A DNA stretch of 64,000 nt, taken from assembly GCA_965223165.1 (NCBI GenBank), contig CBDCVQ010000009.1, positions 124,001 through 188,000 of the forward strand. Reading direction: 5' to 3'. Positions within the stretch are counted from its first letter, which is position 1, and the number at the start of each line of letters is the position of its first letter. The translations under genes were made by a program, and so were the position numbers. The stretch comes from JABDMH01 sp965223165 (lineage in GTDB: Bacteria; Bacteroidota; Bacteroidia; Chitinophagales; Saprospiraceae). This document shows, one piece after another, positions 37,803 through 47,137 of the stretch. The notes beneath the pieces are model-generated. The model worked only from the letters and a program-made list of their open reading frames with translations. It searched no databases and was not told the origin of the DNA.

Positions 37803-37935
37803 CAATTTCAATGGCAATTTCAATTTCAATGGCAATGGCAATTTCGATGGCAATGGCAATTTCAATGGCAATGGCAATGACAATTTCGATGGCAATGGCA
37901 ATTTCAATGGCAATGGCAATTTCAATGGCAATGAC
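37803..37935. repeat. hexanucleotide tandem repeat tract (CAATTT/CAATGG/CGATGG)
   Basis: About 22 hexamers, mostly CAATTT and CAATGG with some CGATGG and CAATGA, beginning ~20 bp after the stop of permease member 3. Readable in one frame as Asn-Phe-Asn-Gly repeats, which I regard as a by-product of the 6-bp period. The same hexamer family follows three other permease stop codons at 49657, 52649 and 59283. Confidence 0.9.
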
Positions 37936-38045
37936 AGTGGTCGCCAGGCCGTGTGATCATCCAGATATACCAAACACTAATCATTTGGCAGTAATGACAA
38001 GCTAACCTGGCGGCCTTCTACCTTGCTACGCTACCTTGTCAAAAA

Positions 38046-38435
38046 ATGCTGCTTATGAATGCCTCTCTTCCTCTTCAACTTGCACTGGCTGCCTACCACG
38101 GATTTGCCAGGGGCGACATGCATCCATTATTTGCCATGCTGGCAGAGGACATCGTCTGGACGAATCACAGCTCCAGTCCCTACTCGCCTTTTGCCGGTGT
38201 CCACTACGGCATTGAGGGAGTAAAATCCTATTTCAGCCATATGCCGGAGATCGATCAAGAGCGGTTCGCGATTCAGGCCATCGCTGAACAAAATGGATAT
38301 GTGATGGTCACCATCGACCGAAAGGCCACCTACCTGGCTGCTGATAAAATACATGAAGGGCAGATCGCCCACGTGCTCCACTTTGAGGAGGGCAAACTGC
38401 GACGTATGGATATTTACGAGCACCGGTACGGTTAA
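38046..38435 (+). CDS. NTF2-like (SnoaL-type) small protein
   Basis: 129 residues. The pattern fits the NTF2-like cone fold: ALAAYHGFARGDMHPLFAMLAEDIVWTNH (helix pair and first strand), FAGVHYGIEGVKSYFSHM, then alternating strands VMVTIDRKATYLA and IAHVLHFEEGKLRRMDIYEH. Such proteins are cytoplasmic and bind or modify small hydrophobic molecules; many have no known reaction. ATG 38055 is an equally possible start. It stands alone between the hexamer tract and the VWA lipoprotein gene and has no evident link to the transporters. Confidence 0.82.
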   Translation: MLLMNASLPLQLALAAYHGFARGDMHPLFAMLAEDIVWTNHSSSPYSPFAGVHYGIEGVKSYFSHMPEIDQERFAIQAIAEQNGYVMVTIDRKATYLAADKIHEGQIAHVLHFEEGKLRRMDIYEHRYG

Positions 38436-38568
38436 ACCATCTGCGAGACCATGGCGATCGCTCGCTCGTCTACGGCAACTGGTCCGGATACCTAGCATTC
38501 AGAGCGAGTCTCGTTGTGACTCTGGCAAAGTCGTGCTAACTTAAGGCTAGTCGAATCTCGATGACTAA

Positions 38569-39777
38569 ATGTCCATTCGCAATACCTGGCTTTCGATCCT
38601 GTGCATTTTCTGTTCTGGTTGCATACCGGAGGATGAAGGACTGATGTATCCTGCGGATCCATTGGCAGACGCAGAAGCACGTAGCATCTGTGTCGTTCAG
38701 GAGGAATGGACCCAGCCCAACGACGGCGCTCTTTCCCTGGATCTGCTCTTTGTGATGGACGACTCCGAGTCGATGAGCGACAATCGAAATGCGATGGCCT
38801 CGGGCATTCCGCGATTCCTGGAGGTATTGGATTCACTTGGGGTAAACTACTGCACGGGCTTAATGCTCGCCTACGCCGATGAGCCTGAAAAGTCCGGTCG
38901 CTTTGTCGCAGCCGATGGCTCTGAACTCGTGCTTTGTCGAAAGGACTGGACCACCACTGAACTGACCGCTCGACTGCTGGAGAATATTCTTAGTGTCTCC
39001 ACCAACAGCGTCACGGGAGAGGCTGGCTTGTACAGTCTGAAAGAGGCGGTCACGACTCACCTCGACGAAAATCAAGCACTGGGTTTCTTTGCCGATGGTG
39101 CCGCGCTGGCGATCGTCTTCATGAGTGATGAAAATGACATCAGTGAGTCCCGAGATCCGGGTGGATGCCCTACTGGACCCTATACCTTTCAACCCCAGGG
39201 TCGGTCGACCGTCGGCAATAATTGTGCGGAGGCCGAGGTGCGCCATAGATTTTATTCTTCCGAAGACGGTTTCCTTCGCTGGGGTTACCGACAGGTCTTT
39301 GGCAGCGTTCTGGATCTCAAAGGCAATGATCCCATTTTTGCTTCTTCGATCGTGCATCTGCCGGGGGACGACGTGCACGAGAGTGAAGATTACGGGTATG
39401 GCTATATCGAGTTTACCGAGCTGGCTCCGCAGGGACAATTAATTAACCTAAACCTATTGGGCGCATCAGATTTGGATTCCTTCTATCAGGAGTTCATTCG
39501 ATTTGCCGAATTGCTGGGCAGTATTACCTACCGACAAAGCGCCTTTCGACTCAGCCAATCAACCTGGCGAGGTTCGCCCAGAGTTTTTGTCGACGGAGTC
39601 CAGCTGCCTAAGGAGGCCGTAGGTGGCGACGAAGACACGGTGATCCTTGACCCTAGATTTGTCGGTGGACCGGGCTCGCAAATCACGATATTTTATACGC
39701 CCAGACAGGGTTGTGATAATAAGCCCGCGCTGATCGAGAAAATGGATCACAAGGGCTTCAAAAAGAAGCTGGGGTAA
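38569..39777 (+). CDS. VWA-like domain lipoprotein
   Basis: 402 residues. The N-terminal signal ends in a Cys (FCSGC-IPEDEG, a weak lipobox), suggesting a lipoprotein. A von Willebrand factor A-like domain starts at about 57: LDLLFVMDDSESMSDNRNAM contains the MIDAS pattern D64-x-S66-x-S68, and a later ALAIVFMSDENDISE strand supplies a further Asp. The C-terminal 80 residues (LSQSTWRGSPRVFVDGVQLPKEAVGGDEDTVILD) look like a separate beta-rich domain. Predicted metal-dependent protein binding at the cell surface. Partner unknown. Confidence 0.85.
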   Translation: MSIRNTWLSILCIFCSGCIPEDEGLMYPADPLADAEARSICVVQEEWTQPNDGALSLDLLFVMDDSESMSDNRNAMASGIPRFLEVLDSLGVNYCTGLMLAYADEPEKSGRFVAADGSELVLCRKDWTTTELTARLLENILSVSTNSVTGEAGLYSLKEAVTTHLDENQALGFFADGAALAIVFMSDENDISESRDPGGCPTGPYTFQPQGRSTVGNNCAEAEVRHRFYSSEDGFLRWGYRQVFGSVLDLKGNDPIFASSIVHLPGDDVHESEDYGYGYIEFTELAPQGQLINLNLLGASDLDSFYQEFIRFAELLGSITYRQSAFRLSQSTWRGSPRVFVDGVQLPKEAVGGDEDTVILDPRFVGGPGSQITIFYTPRQGCDNKPALIEKMDHKGFKKKLG

Positions 39778-39804
39778 GCGCATGGAAGCGCCCCCGCAAG
39801 AAAG

Positions 39805-41027
39805 TCAAACAGCTACCCTGGGCAGCGACGGATTAAGGTGCATAAATAGATCATAGATCGAGACTCCGGTCTTGGTCGAAATCCAATTCGGATCGATCTC
39901 CGGCGAACCAGATCCTATCAGGGTAGCAATATCACCCACCCGCACCGTTTGCTCTTGGCCGATCTCCAAGATGGTGTGACTGGCGGATACTGCGCCAATG
40001 ACGGGATAAGTCTTGGATCCGATCGAGACAACCGCACCTTTGGTCGCTGCTCTGGGATAACCATCTGCGTGTCCCACAGGAAGGGTCGCCACCCACGTAG
40101 GCTCCGTTGCCACGTATCTCCTTCCGTAACTCACGCTATCTCCGGCCCCCAATCGCGCCACTCTCACTACCCTTGCTTTTAGTCGCACCGTGCAAGCCAG
40201 ATCGGCTGATGGTCTCTGCCTGGCTGGGTCGTTTGGATAGCCGCCGTATAGCGCCATGCCGGGACGCACCATATCGAGATGCGCGGCAGACAAGTCGAAG
40301 ACCGCACTGGAGGAGGCTGCATGCAGCACCCCAATGGCTACACCCTGCGACCTTGCTTGCTCGGCCACCGATAAAAACCGATCCAACTGCTCGACATCAA
40401 AATCCGGATCTCCGTAAAGCCCATAAACATGCCCTCGATCGCGACCATTCCTGCGTCGTGTAGTTTGGTGAGCCAGGGCAGGGCTTTGCGATAAGGCATA
40501 CCCATGCGACTCATGCCCGTATCTAAGTACACTTGGGCTGAAATGGGCGCTGCCTTTCGACCACTCATGGCTGCAATCAGATCGAAGTCGTCCTCAGAAT
40601 AGAGACAAGGTTGAATATTTCGATGCACCAATTCGGCAGCGAGGGTTTGAGGCACCCGAGCCATCAGATGGATCGGTTTAGTAATCCCCGCATCTCGCAA
40701 AGCAAAAGCCGAAGCGGCCTTGACCACCGCAAAGCCAGCAATCTCAGGCCGAGACTCCAGATAGCTGCCTGCCTGGATCAGGCCTAATCCATAGGCATTG
40801 TTTTTTACCACCGCAAGAATGGGCCTGCCCCCTCCCAGGCGATGCACCTCCTCTACATTGTGCCATAATGCTGCCCGATCCACCTCTATCCAGGGATCGA
40901 AACGGTCTTTATCGAGCTGTCCTTCCCCTACCATTGAGCCCTGATGTCCAAGAAGAGAGCTGCCGAGGCCGGTCGCGGCCACAGATAGAGCCGCCTGTTT
41001 CATAAATGTACGTCGAGGTTGTGCCAT
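39805..41027 (-). pseudogene. alr: Tat-exported alanine racemase, broken by a one-base frameshift
   Basis: The N-terminal part reads MAQPRRTFMKQAALSVAAT (twin-arginine signal), then the racemase PLP-lysine motif AVVKNNAYGLG. The C-terminal part contains PGMALYGGYP and the catalytic-tyrosine motif GDSVSYGRRYVA, and ends normally at 39805. The two halves are in different frames: after ...GMFMG one base is missing in a run of G (minus strand; forward CCC at 40420-40422), and restoring it gives a continuous ...MFMGLYGDPDFD... of about 407 residues. Either a true mutation or a homopolymer sequencing error; nothing else looks decayed. An exported racemase would act on D-/L-amino acids in the periplasm, like the broad-specificity racemases. 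Confidence 0.85.
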
Positions 41028-41212
41028 GGTATTGATGCAAATCAAGAAATGCGAGAAATGAGATGCCCTTACCAAATATATCAATTCCAACCTCAGGTAG
41101 AGGCCAGCCTTGGCTCCTGCTCGTACGCTAATTTGCTGGCTTAGACCACAACGAATCTTCCCCTTCCTGCAACCTTGACTCAGTTTTGTCCGTCCTTGAT
41201 ATATACCTGATT

Positions 41213-41238
41213 TGTAGTTTATTTTAATAATAACTACA
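41213..41238. promoter_or_regulatory. candidate PadR operator (TGTAGTT-N12-AACTACA)
   Basis: Perfect 7-bp inverted repeat with an AT-rich centre, 19 bp before the PadR ATG at 41257. Shares the TGTAG/CTACA outer arms with the site upstream of the other PadR gene. Position and symmetry suggest autoregulation. Confidence 0.5.
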
Positions 41239-41256
41239 TTTAAGGCAAATAAGCCT

Positions 41257-41589
41257 ATGAGTAGACATCACCTGGGAGAATTTGAAGAGATCGTCATGCT
41301 GACTGTAGCCATCCTGCACGGGGAGGCATATGGTATTGCCATCTTAAATGAAATCGAGGACCGTCTCCATCGCAAGGTGAGTATCGGCTCGCTTCAGACC
41401 GTGTTGCGGCGGCTCGAAGACAAGGGCTATCTCAGTTCTGAGCTTGGTGAGGCCACAGCGGTACGGGGAGGAAAACGAAAGCGATTCTTTCAGGTGACAA
41501 ATTACGGAAAGAAAGTGCTGACACAGACGAAGGAGCAACGAATGTCTCTTTGGAAAGCTATTCCTAAAATCGCCTGGGATCGCTCATGA
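41257..41589 (+). CDS. PadR-family transcriptional regulator
   Basis: 110 residues, paralogous to the minus-strand PadR: LGEFEEIVMLTVAILHGEAYGIAI, recognition helix GSLQTVLRRLEDKGYL, wing VRGGKRKRFFQVTNYGKKVL, and the shared tail LWKAIPKIAWD. The stop overlaps the next permease ATG by 4 bp (ATGA at 41586-41589), so regulator and permease are translationally coupled. A strong dyad lies just upstream. Likely represses this regulator-permease-permease unit in response to an unknown ligand. Confidence 0.94.
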   Translation: MSRHHLGEFEEIVMLTVAILHGEAYGIAILNEIEDRLHRKVSIGSLQTVLRRLEDKGYLSSELGEATAVRGGKRKRFFQVTNYGKKVLTQTKEQRMSLWKAIPKIAWDRS

Positions 41590-44198
41590 GTACCAACCCC
41601 CGATATCCCGATGCCCCCAAATGGGCTGTGCGTTTCTTCCGCTGGTTTTGCCGGCCAGACATTGTCGAGGACATCGAGGGGGATCTGAGAGAAAGGTACC
41701 ATGCAGTGCAGTTGCAGCAAGGACCTGCGAAAGCCACGCGGTTCCTATGGTGGCAGGTACTCTTATTATTTCGTCCGGGCATTATTCGTCCCATGGGACA
41801 ACACCTTCAATTAATAAACACGATGATGATTTCTCACAATTTGCGACTAAGTTGGCGGCTACTCAACAAGAATAAAGGCTTTGCCCTGATTAATATCGGT
41901 GGCCTGGCGACCGGTATGGCCATCGCCATGTTTATTGCCATCTGGATCACCGACGAATTAAAGTATGACCGCTTTCACGAGAACGGCGATCTCCTCTTCA
42001 AGGTGATGCGGCATGTCTATTCCGGCAATGAGATCCATACCAGTGACCGGGTAACCTACAACATTGCCGCCCGGCTCAAGGAGGATTATGCCGAGGTAGC
42101 AAATGTGGCAGTGCTCTCTCGTCCGATCGAGCTCATTGCGATCCAGGATGACTTTTCGTTGAGGATGCAAGGGTATTTTGGTACGCCATCATTTGCCGAC
42201 ATGTTCTCCTGGCGCATCATAGCCGGCGATGGCAAGTCTCTGCTGGATGATCCAAGCTCCATGGTCATTTCTGCCTCACTCGCAAAGAAGTATTTTGGGG
42301 CTGATCGCTATGCCTCCCAGGATATCGTGGGGCGTACCCTCAGACATAATCTCGACGGCCTTGCCGAGTTTACCATCGCAGGTATATTTGAAGATCTGCC
42401 CGCCCAAAGCAGTCTCCAATTTGATTATCTGCTTCCGTTGGAGATCTATAAAAGCCGCAACCGCTGGCTTACCGACTGGAACAATAGCGGTCCGCACATA
42501 TTCGCCCAGATGCACGATGGTGCCGACTGGCAACACGTGAGCGAAGACATGGTAAACATGCAAAACGAACATATCGAAGGATTTCGCAGTGACCTCTTTC
42601 TACATCCTTATCCAGATCAGCATCTATATGGGTCCTTTAAGAGTGGCGTTTTGCAGGGCGGCCGCATCCAATACGTCAGGATCTTTGGCCTGATCGGACT
42701 AATGATCATTCTCATCGCCTGCATCAATTTTATGAATTTGGCCACGGCTCGGTCGATATGGCGTATTAAAGAAATTGGGGTACGTAAAACCGTGGGGGCC
42801 GGAAAGCGCTCATTAATTGTCCAGTTTATGAGCGAATCGGTCTTGCTTATTGCCATTTCCTATCTGCTTGCTCTTTCACTGGTCTTACTAGGACTGCCCT
42901 TCTTTAACGGCCTGACCGGCAAAATGCTCAGTTTGGCAGACATTAATCCCCCGACCTTTGTCCTCTTTGGACTCATAGGTATCACGACGGCAGTGTTGGC
43001 CGCGACGTATCCATCCTTCTATTTGTCCTCCCTTTCGGTGATTCGCATGTTCAATAAATCAGCAGGCTCTGCGGGAAACAAGAACTCATTTAGGAGAGGT
43101 CTCGTCGTATTTCAGTTTGCCATGTCCTTTTTGTTGATTGTAGGCACATTGGTTGTCTACCGGCAAATGTCCTTTATCCATCAGAAAAATCTAGGCCTGG
43201 ATCGAGCACATGTCGTGACCATGCCTCGAGAGGCTGCCTGGCGGGATCAGTACGAGGCCATGAAATCACAGCTTCAACAGCATCCATCGATTACTCAGGT
43301 CTCTTGTGCCAGTGAGACGCCGCTGGACATTGGATCAAATACCCACTCCGTACAGTGGAGCGGCAAGGATCCCCAAGCAGAAATCTCCATTAAAATTCTA
43401 TCGGTGGGTTATGACTTTGTCGAAACACTTAGGATGCAATTGGCCGCCGGTCGATCCTTTGATCCGGCCCTTGACAATGAATCGGATCGGTATTTAATCA
43501 ACGAAGAGGCAGCCGCCGTGATGGGGTTTGACGATCCGCTGGGACAGCATCTAAAATTCTGGGGCGGGGAGGGACCCATTGTGGGCGTGGTCCGGGATTT
43601 TCACATGAGCTCATTCTATAGAGATATTGAACCCACCATTTTGCGCCTAAGACCTCGCAATGCCTCGGACATCTTTATTCGTGTAGCGGGCGAGCAAACC
43701 GAGGAGGCTTTGGCTGCCTTGGAGCAAGTACATACTCGATTTAATCCCAATATCCCTTTCAGCTATGAATTCTTAGACGATCAATTTGCAAAGAAGTATG
43801 AGAGTGAGCAAGCCATCGGTCTGCTGTCATTTTGGTTTACGACTTTTGCTCTCCTCATTGCGGCGATGGGTCTGCTTGGCCTGGCCATCTTCGCCGGGCA
43901 TCAGAGACTCAAGGAAGTCAGTGTCCGTAAAATCCTGGGTGCCACCACGTGGCAGGTCACGTACCTTTTGTCACGAGATTTTTTGCTCCTGATTTTTGTC
44001 GCCCTGTTGATCGCCTCCCCCATTGCCTATGTTTTTACGGAAAACTGGCTGGGCAATTTCTCCTATCGGATTAATCTGGGAATGGATTTATTCGTACTCG
44101 CAGGTCTGGCAACGATGCTCATTTCTCTGACGATCGTAGGCCTATATGCCCTTCGGATTGCATTCGTCAACCCTATTCAAGCACTGCGATCAGAATGA
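41586..44198 (+). CDS. duplicated FtsX/MacB-type permease with prefix domain (array member 4)
   Basis: 870 residues. Prefix domain at about 8-75 (WAVRFFRWFCRPDIVEDIEGDL...), then TM1 and the two core-plus-FtsX units; coupling motifs KEIGVRKTVGAG (~395) and LKEVSVRKILGAT (~775); end NPIQALRSE. The prefix is found only in the three permeases linked to PadR genes in this window, which suggests that it works with that regulator class or its own ATPase selection. No ATPase gene is nearby. Its stop overlaps the next permease ATG by 4 bp. Confidence 0.94.
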   Translation: MSTNPRYPDAPKWAVRFFRWFCRPDIVEDIEGDLRERYHAVQLQQGPAKATRFLWWQVLLLFRPGIIRPMGQHLQLINTMMISHNLRLSWRLLNKNKGFALINIGGLATGMAIAMFIAIWITDELKYDRFHENGDLLFKVMRHVYSGNEIHTSDRVTYNIAARLKEDYAEVANVAVLSRPIELIAIQDDFSLRMQGYFGTPSFADMFSWRIIAGDGKSLLDDPSSMVISASLAKKYFGADRYASQDIVGRTLRHNLDGLAEFTIAGIFEDLPAQSSLQFDYLLPLEIYKSRNRWLTDWNNSGPHIFAQMHDGADWQHVSEDMVNMQNEHIEGFRSDLFLHPYPDQHLYGSFKSGVLQGGRIQYVRIFGLIGLMIILIACINFMNLATARSIWRIKEIGVRKTVGAGKRSLIVQFMSESVLLIAISYLLALSLVLLGLPFFNGLTGKMLSLADINPPTFVLFGLIGITTAVLAATYPSFYLSSLSVIRMFNKSAGSAGNKNSFRRGLVVFQFAMSFLLIVGTLVVYRQMSFIHQKNLGLDRAHVVTMPREAAWRDQYEAMKSQLQQHPSITQVSCASETPLDIGSNTHSVQWSGKDPQAEISIKILSVGYDFVETLRMQLAAGRSFDPALDNESDRYLINEEAAAVMGFDDPLGQHLKFWGGEGPIVGVVRDFHMSSFYRDIEPTILRLRPRNASDIFIRVAGEQTEEALAALEQVHTRFNPNIPFSYEFLDDQFAKKYESEQAIGLLSFWFTTFALLIAAMGLLGLAIFAGHQRLKEVSVRKILGATTWQVTYLLSRDFLLLIFVALLIASPIAYVFTENWLGNFSYRINLGMDLFVLAGLATMLISLTIVGLYALRIAFVNPIQALRSE

Positions 44199-46822
44199 GT
44201 GAGAGAAATCCAACAGGCGAATTCAAAGATCCTCCCCAGGGGCCACTCCGCTTCTTTCGCTGGTTTTGTCGAAGGGACATTCAGGAAGATATCGAGGGTG
44301 ATCTACGTGAGCGTTACCAGGAGAAAGTGGCGCAGCGAGGTGCGACCCGTGCGGGACGTTTCCTTTGGTACCAGGTAATTTTACTTTTTCGTCCGGGCAT
44401 CATCAGGCGCTTTGGTGAAGGAAGCAACTTTGTGATGATCGCTCAAAATTTCAAAGTCAGCTGGCGTGCCTTGAAGCGAAGAAAGATCCATGCACTAATC
44501 AACATAGGTGGCCTTGCACTAGGCCTCACTGCCTGCCTCATGATTGCCCTTTGGCTGTATGACGAACTCTCCTTTGACTCGCTTGTCCCAGATCGAGACC
44601 GCATCGCTTATGTCATGCGTCACCAGCAGTTTGGCGATGAGGTCAGAACCTGGTACGGACAACCTATGCAGCTGGCACCGGTACTACGCGAACAATACGG
44701 GCAAGATTTCGAACGGGTAGTGACCGCTACCTCGTCGACGACGCGGCTGCTCAGCTGGGAAAATCAGAAGCTGAGACGGTCCGGACGATTTGTCGAACCC
44801 GGCTTTCTGGATCTGTTTGCCATCCGTCTGCTGCGCGGCTCGGCTGATGAGCTGCATGATCCTTCGGCCATCTACTTATCTAGCCTGACGGCGACGGAGA
44901 TGTTTGGCGACCAAGATCCCATAGGCCAGACACTCCGGATCGACAATCGCATGGACGTCCAAGTGGCGGGCCTATTCGCGGATCTGCCGGACAACAGCAC
45001 CTTTGCCGGGCTGGACTTTGTCGCGTCATTCGAGCTGCTAAAGCAAGCGGACAACCTCGAGCAGCGGGTGGGATGGGGCAATAACTGGTTTAATCTATTT
45101 GTTTTGCTTCCCAGAGGCAGTGATATTGATATGGCTGCCGCCAAAATCAAGTATCTCACGCGTGACTATGTCCCGCCTGAAATCCGTGACCGCAATCAGC
45201 CGGAGTTATTCTTGCACCCAATGAAAAAGTGGCACCTCCATAGTCGCTTCGCAAATGGTGTCAACACAGGAGGTCGGATCGAATATGTCTGGATTCTCGG
45301 GATTATCGGACTATTTATCCTCGCGATTGCCTGTATCAACTTTGTCAACCTGAGCACAGCTCGGTCAAGCCAGCGAGCCCTTGAGGTCGGCATCCGGAAG
45401 ACCATTGGGTCCAATCGATCCCAGCTCATCACTCAGTTTATGAGTGAGTCCTACATCGTCGTAGCATCGGCCTATGTCATTGCCCTAGGACTTGCCAGAT
45501 CGAGCCTCCCCCTCTTTAATCTGGTGACGGATAAGCAAATGTCGTTGCCGTGGGCAGATGGCTATTTTTGGTTGGCATCTCTCGGTGGTGTCTGCCTGAT
45601 CGCTAGTCTGGCAGGTATTTATCCCTCCTTCTATTTATCTTCCTTTCGGCCCATCAGCGCATTGCGAGGAGCTAGGCAGCATACTGGCCAGACCTTCACG
45701 TTGCGTCGCGTTCTCGTCACCTTTCAGTTTGTGATTTCGGTCGCACTCATCATTGGCACCTTGGTCATCCTTCGTCAAATACAATATGCCAAGAACCGTC
45801 CCATCGGCTATAAGCAGGACCACATTATCTCTGTGCCCATCCGCACCTCTGAGGTGGTAGATCACTACGAAACGATCCGTCAGGAACTGCTAGCCACGGG
45901 AGCCGTCACCCATGTGACTGCATCCGACGTGGTGGTTGCCGCGACGAATACCACCAATAGTGGATTTGATTGGCAGGGCAAAGATCCGCAGATGCGGGAT
46001 GAGTTTTATACGTTGCGAGCCACGCACGGCTTTGGCGAAATGATCGAATGGGAGATCAAGGAGGGTCGAGATTTTTCTCGCGAATACGGGACCGATTCGC
46101 TTGCATTTATTCTCAATGAGACCGCCGTTGAATACATGGGGTTTGATGACCCCATTGGCCAGCAGGTGCGTTGGGGCAGAAACGGCATATTTCATGTCGT
46201 GGGAGTAGTCAAGGACATGATCACCCGATCTCCCTACCACCAGATTAAACCGATGATCTACACATTGCACTACGGCCGATTTATCCGCTATCTAAATCTA
46301 AAACTGCACCCCGAAAACAGTGCTGCAGATGCCCTCGACAAGATCAAATCGGTCATGGCACAGCATGATCCCGCCAATCCTTTCGAATATCAATTTATGG
46401 ATGAACGGTATGCAAAAAGATTTGGCAATGAAGAGAAGGTGGCCAAGCTGGCCGGATACTTTGCTATCCTGTCGATCCTCATCTCCTGTGTGGGACTGCT
46501 GGGCATTGCCATCCTCGTGACCGAGCAGCGACAAAAGGAAATCAGTGTGCGAAAAGTACTGGGCGCCTCCGTCCAAAATCTCTGGGTCTTGCTATCTAAA
46601 GAATTTGTCCTGCTCGTGCTGTTGGCTACCTGCTTAGCGGTCTTGCCCACGCACTATTTGATGGGCAAGTGGTTGGATCAATTTGGGCTCCGCATTGGCC
46701 TCCCCTGGTGGATATTTGCATTGTCTGGCATGGCTGCCCTTTTCCTAACCGCGCTGACCGTAAGCATTCAAACGATCAGAGCCGCTTGGGTCAATCCGTC
46801 CCAAGCCCTGCGGAGTGAGTAG
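44195..46822 (+). CDS. duplicated FtsX/MacB-type permease with prefix domain (array member 5)
   Basis: 875 residues, close paralogue of member 4 with the same prefix (LRFFRWFCRRDIQEDIEGDL...). Coupling motifs ALEVGIRKTIGSN (~396) and QKEISVRKVLGAS (~780); end NPSQALRSE. The ATGA overlap with member 4 (44195-44198) shows a tight PadR-permease-permease unit. Two adjacent permeases could form a heterodimeric membrane pair, but no ATPase is encoded in the unit. Confidence 0.94.
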   Translation: MSERNPTGEFKDPPQGPLRFFRWFCRRDIQEDIEGDLRERYQEKVAQRGATRAGRFLWYQVILLFRPGIIRRFGEGSNFVMIAQNFKVSWRALKRRKIHALINIGGLALGLTACLMIALWLYDELSFDSLVPDRDRIAYVMRHQQFGDEVRTWYGQPMQLAPVLREQYGQDFERVVTATSSTTRLLSWENQKLRRSGRFVEPGFLDLFAIRLLRGSADELHDPSAIYLSSLTATEMFGDQDPIGQTLRIDNRMDVQVAGLFADLPDNSTFAGLDFVASFELLKQADNLEQRVGWGNNWFNLFVLLPRGSDIDMAAAKIKYLTRDYVPPEIRDRNQPELFLHPMKKWHLHSRFANGVNTGGRIEYVWILGIIGLFILAIACINFVNLSTARSSQRALEVGIRKTIGSNRSQLITQFMSESYIVVASAYVIALGLARSSLPLFNLVTDKQMSLPWADGYFWLASLGGVCLIASLAGIYPSFYLSSFRPISALRGARQHTGQTFTLRRVLVTFQFVISVALIIGTLVILRQIQYAKNRPIGYKQDHIISVPIRTSEVVDHYETIRQELLATGAVTHVTASDVVVAATNTTNSGFDWQGKDPQMRDEFYTLRATHGFGEMIEWEIKEGRDFSREYGTDSLAFILNETAVEYMGFDDPIGQQVRWGRNGIFHVVGVVKDMITRSPYHQIKPMIYTLHYGRFIRYLNLKLHPENSAADALDKIKSVMAQHDPANPFEYQFMDERYAKRFGNEEKVAKLAGYFAILSILISCVGLLGIAILVTEQRQKEISVRKVLGASVQNLWVLLSKEFVLLVLLATCLAVLPTHYLMGKWLDQFGLRIGLPWWIFALSGMAALFLTALTVSIQTIRAAWVNPSQALRSE

Positions 46823-46989
46823 TCGCCCTAGGACAGGTTAAGCAGTGCTCGTCTGCCTCCGAATGCGGTCGATCGACGTTGCGATCCCTGACTGTATCGA
46901 AGGCCAGGGACCCTCCACTCGAAGATCGAAAGCTGTCGCTCGTAGCGTTCCTGGGCAGATCAGTCGAAATGTGTCTGCTTCGTTAGCAG

Positions 46990-47005
46990 TGTCCGATATC
47001 GTACA
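46990..47005. promoter_or_regulatory. enhancer-type dyad 2A
   Basis: TGTCCGATATCGTACA differs from the perfect palindrome at 27158 by one base. It lies 103 bp upstream of the GG of the conserved TTGGCA, the same general distance as at the first promoter (101 bp). Confidence 0.65.
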
Positions 47006-47010
47006 GTTTC

Positions 47011-47026
47011 TGACCGCTGGCGTACA
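47011..47026. promoter_or_regulatory. enhancer-type dyad 2B
   Basis: TGACCGCTGGCGTACA keeps the TG-NN-CG-N4-CGTACA pattern and begins exactly 21 bp after site 2A, the same step as between 1A and 1B near 27158. Confidence 0.6.
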
Positions 47027-47075
47027 ATCTTGGGGGCGCTTGAACCGGTCTTTCATTCTCTATCTATCTGGTTAT

Positions 47076-47107
47076 CAATCACATAGAGTTTTGGCATATA
47101 TTTCTAT
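47076..47107 (+). promoter_or_regulatory. conserved core promoter element upstream of array member 6
   Basis: 30 of 32 bases identical to 27242-27273, including all of TTTTGGCATATATTTCTAT. Differences are at 47080 and 47086. Sequence before and after the block is unrelated apart from the dyads, so the conservation is probably functional. Distance to the permease ATG is 103 bp. Confidence 0.65.
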
Positions 47108-47137
47108 AGCTTATATAAAGGAGCGCCCTCGGCTTGC

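Noticed and set aside
37765..37956. Plus-strand NFNGNGNFNGN frame (also at 49651-49851)
   Set aside because: The hexamer keeps any frame open; the frame is not that of the upstream permease and has no recognisable start context.
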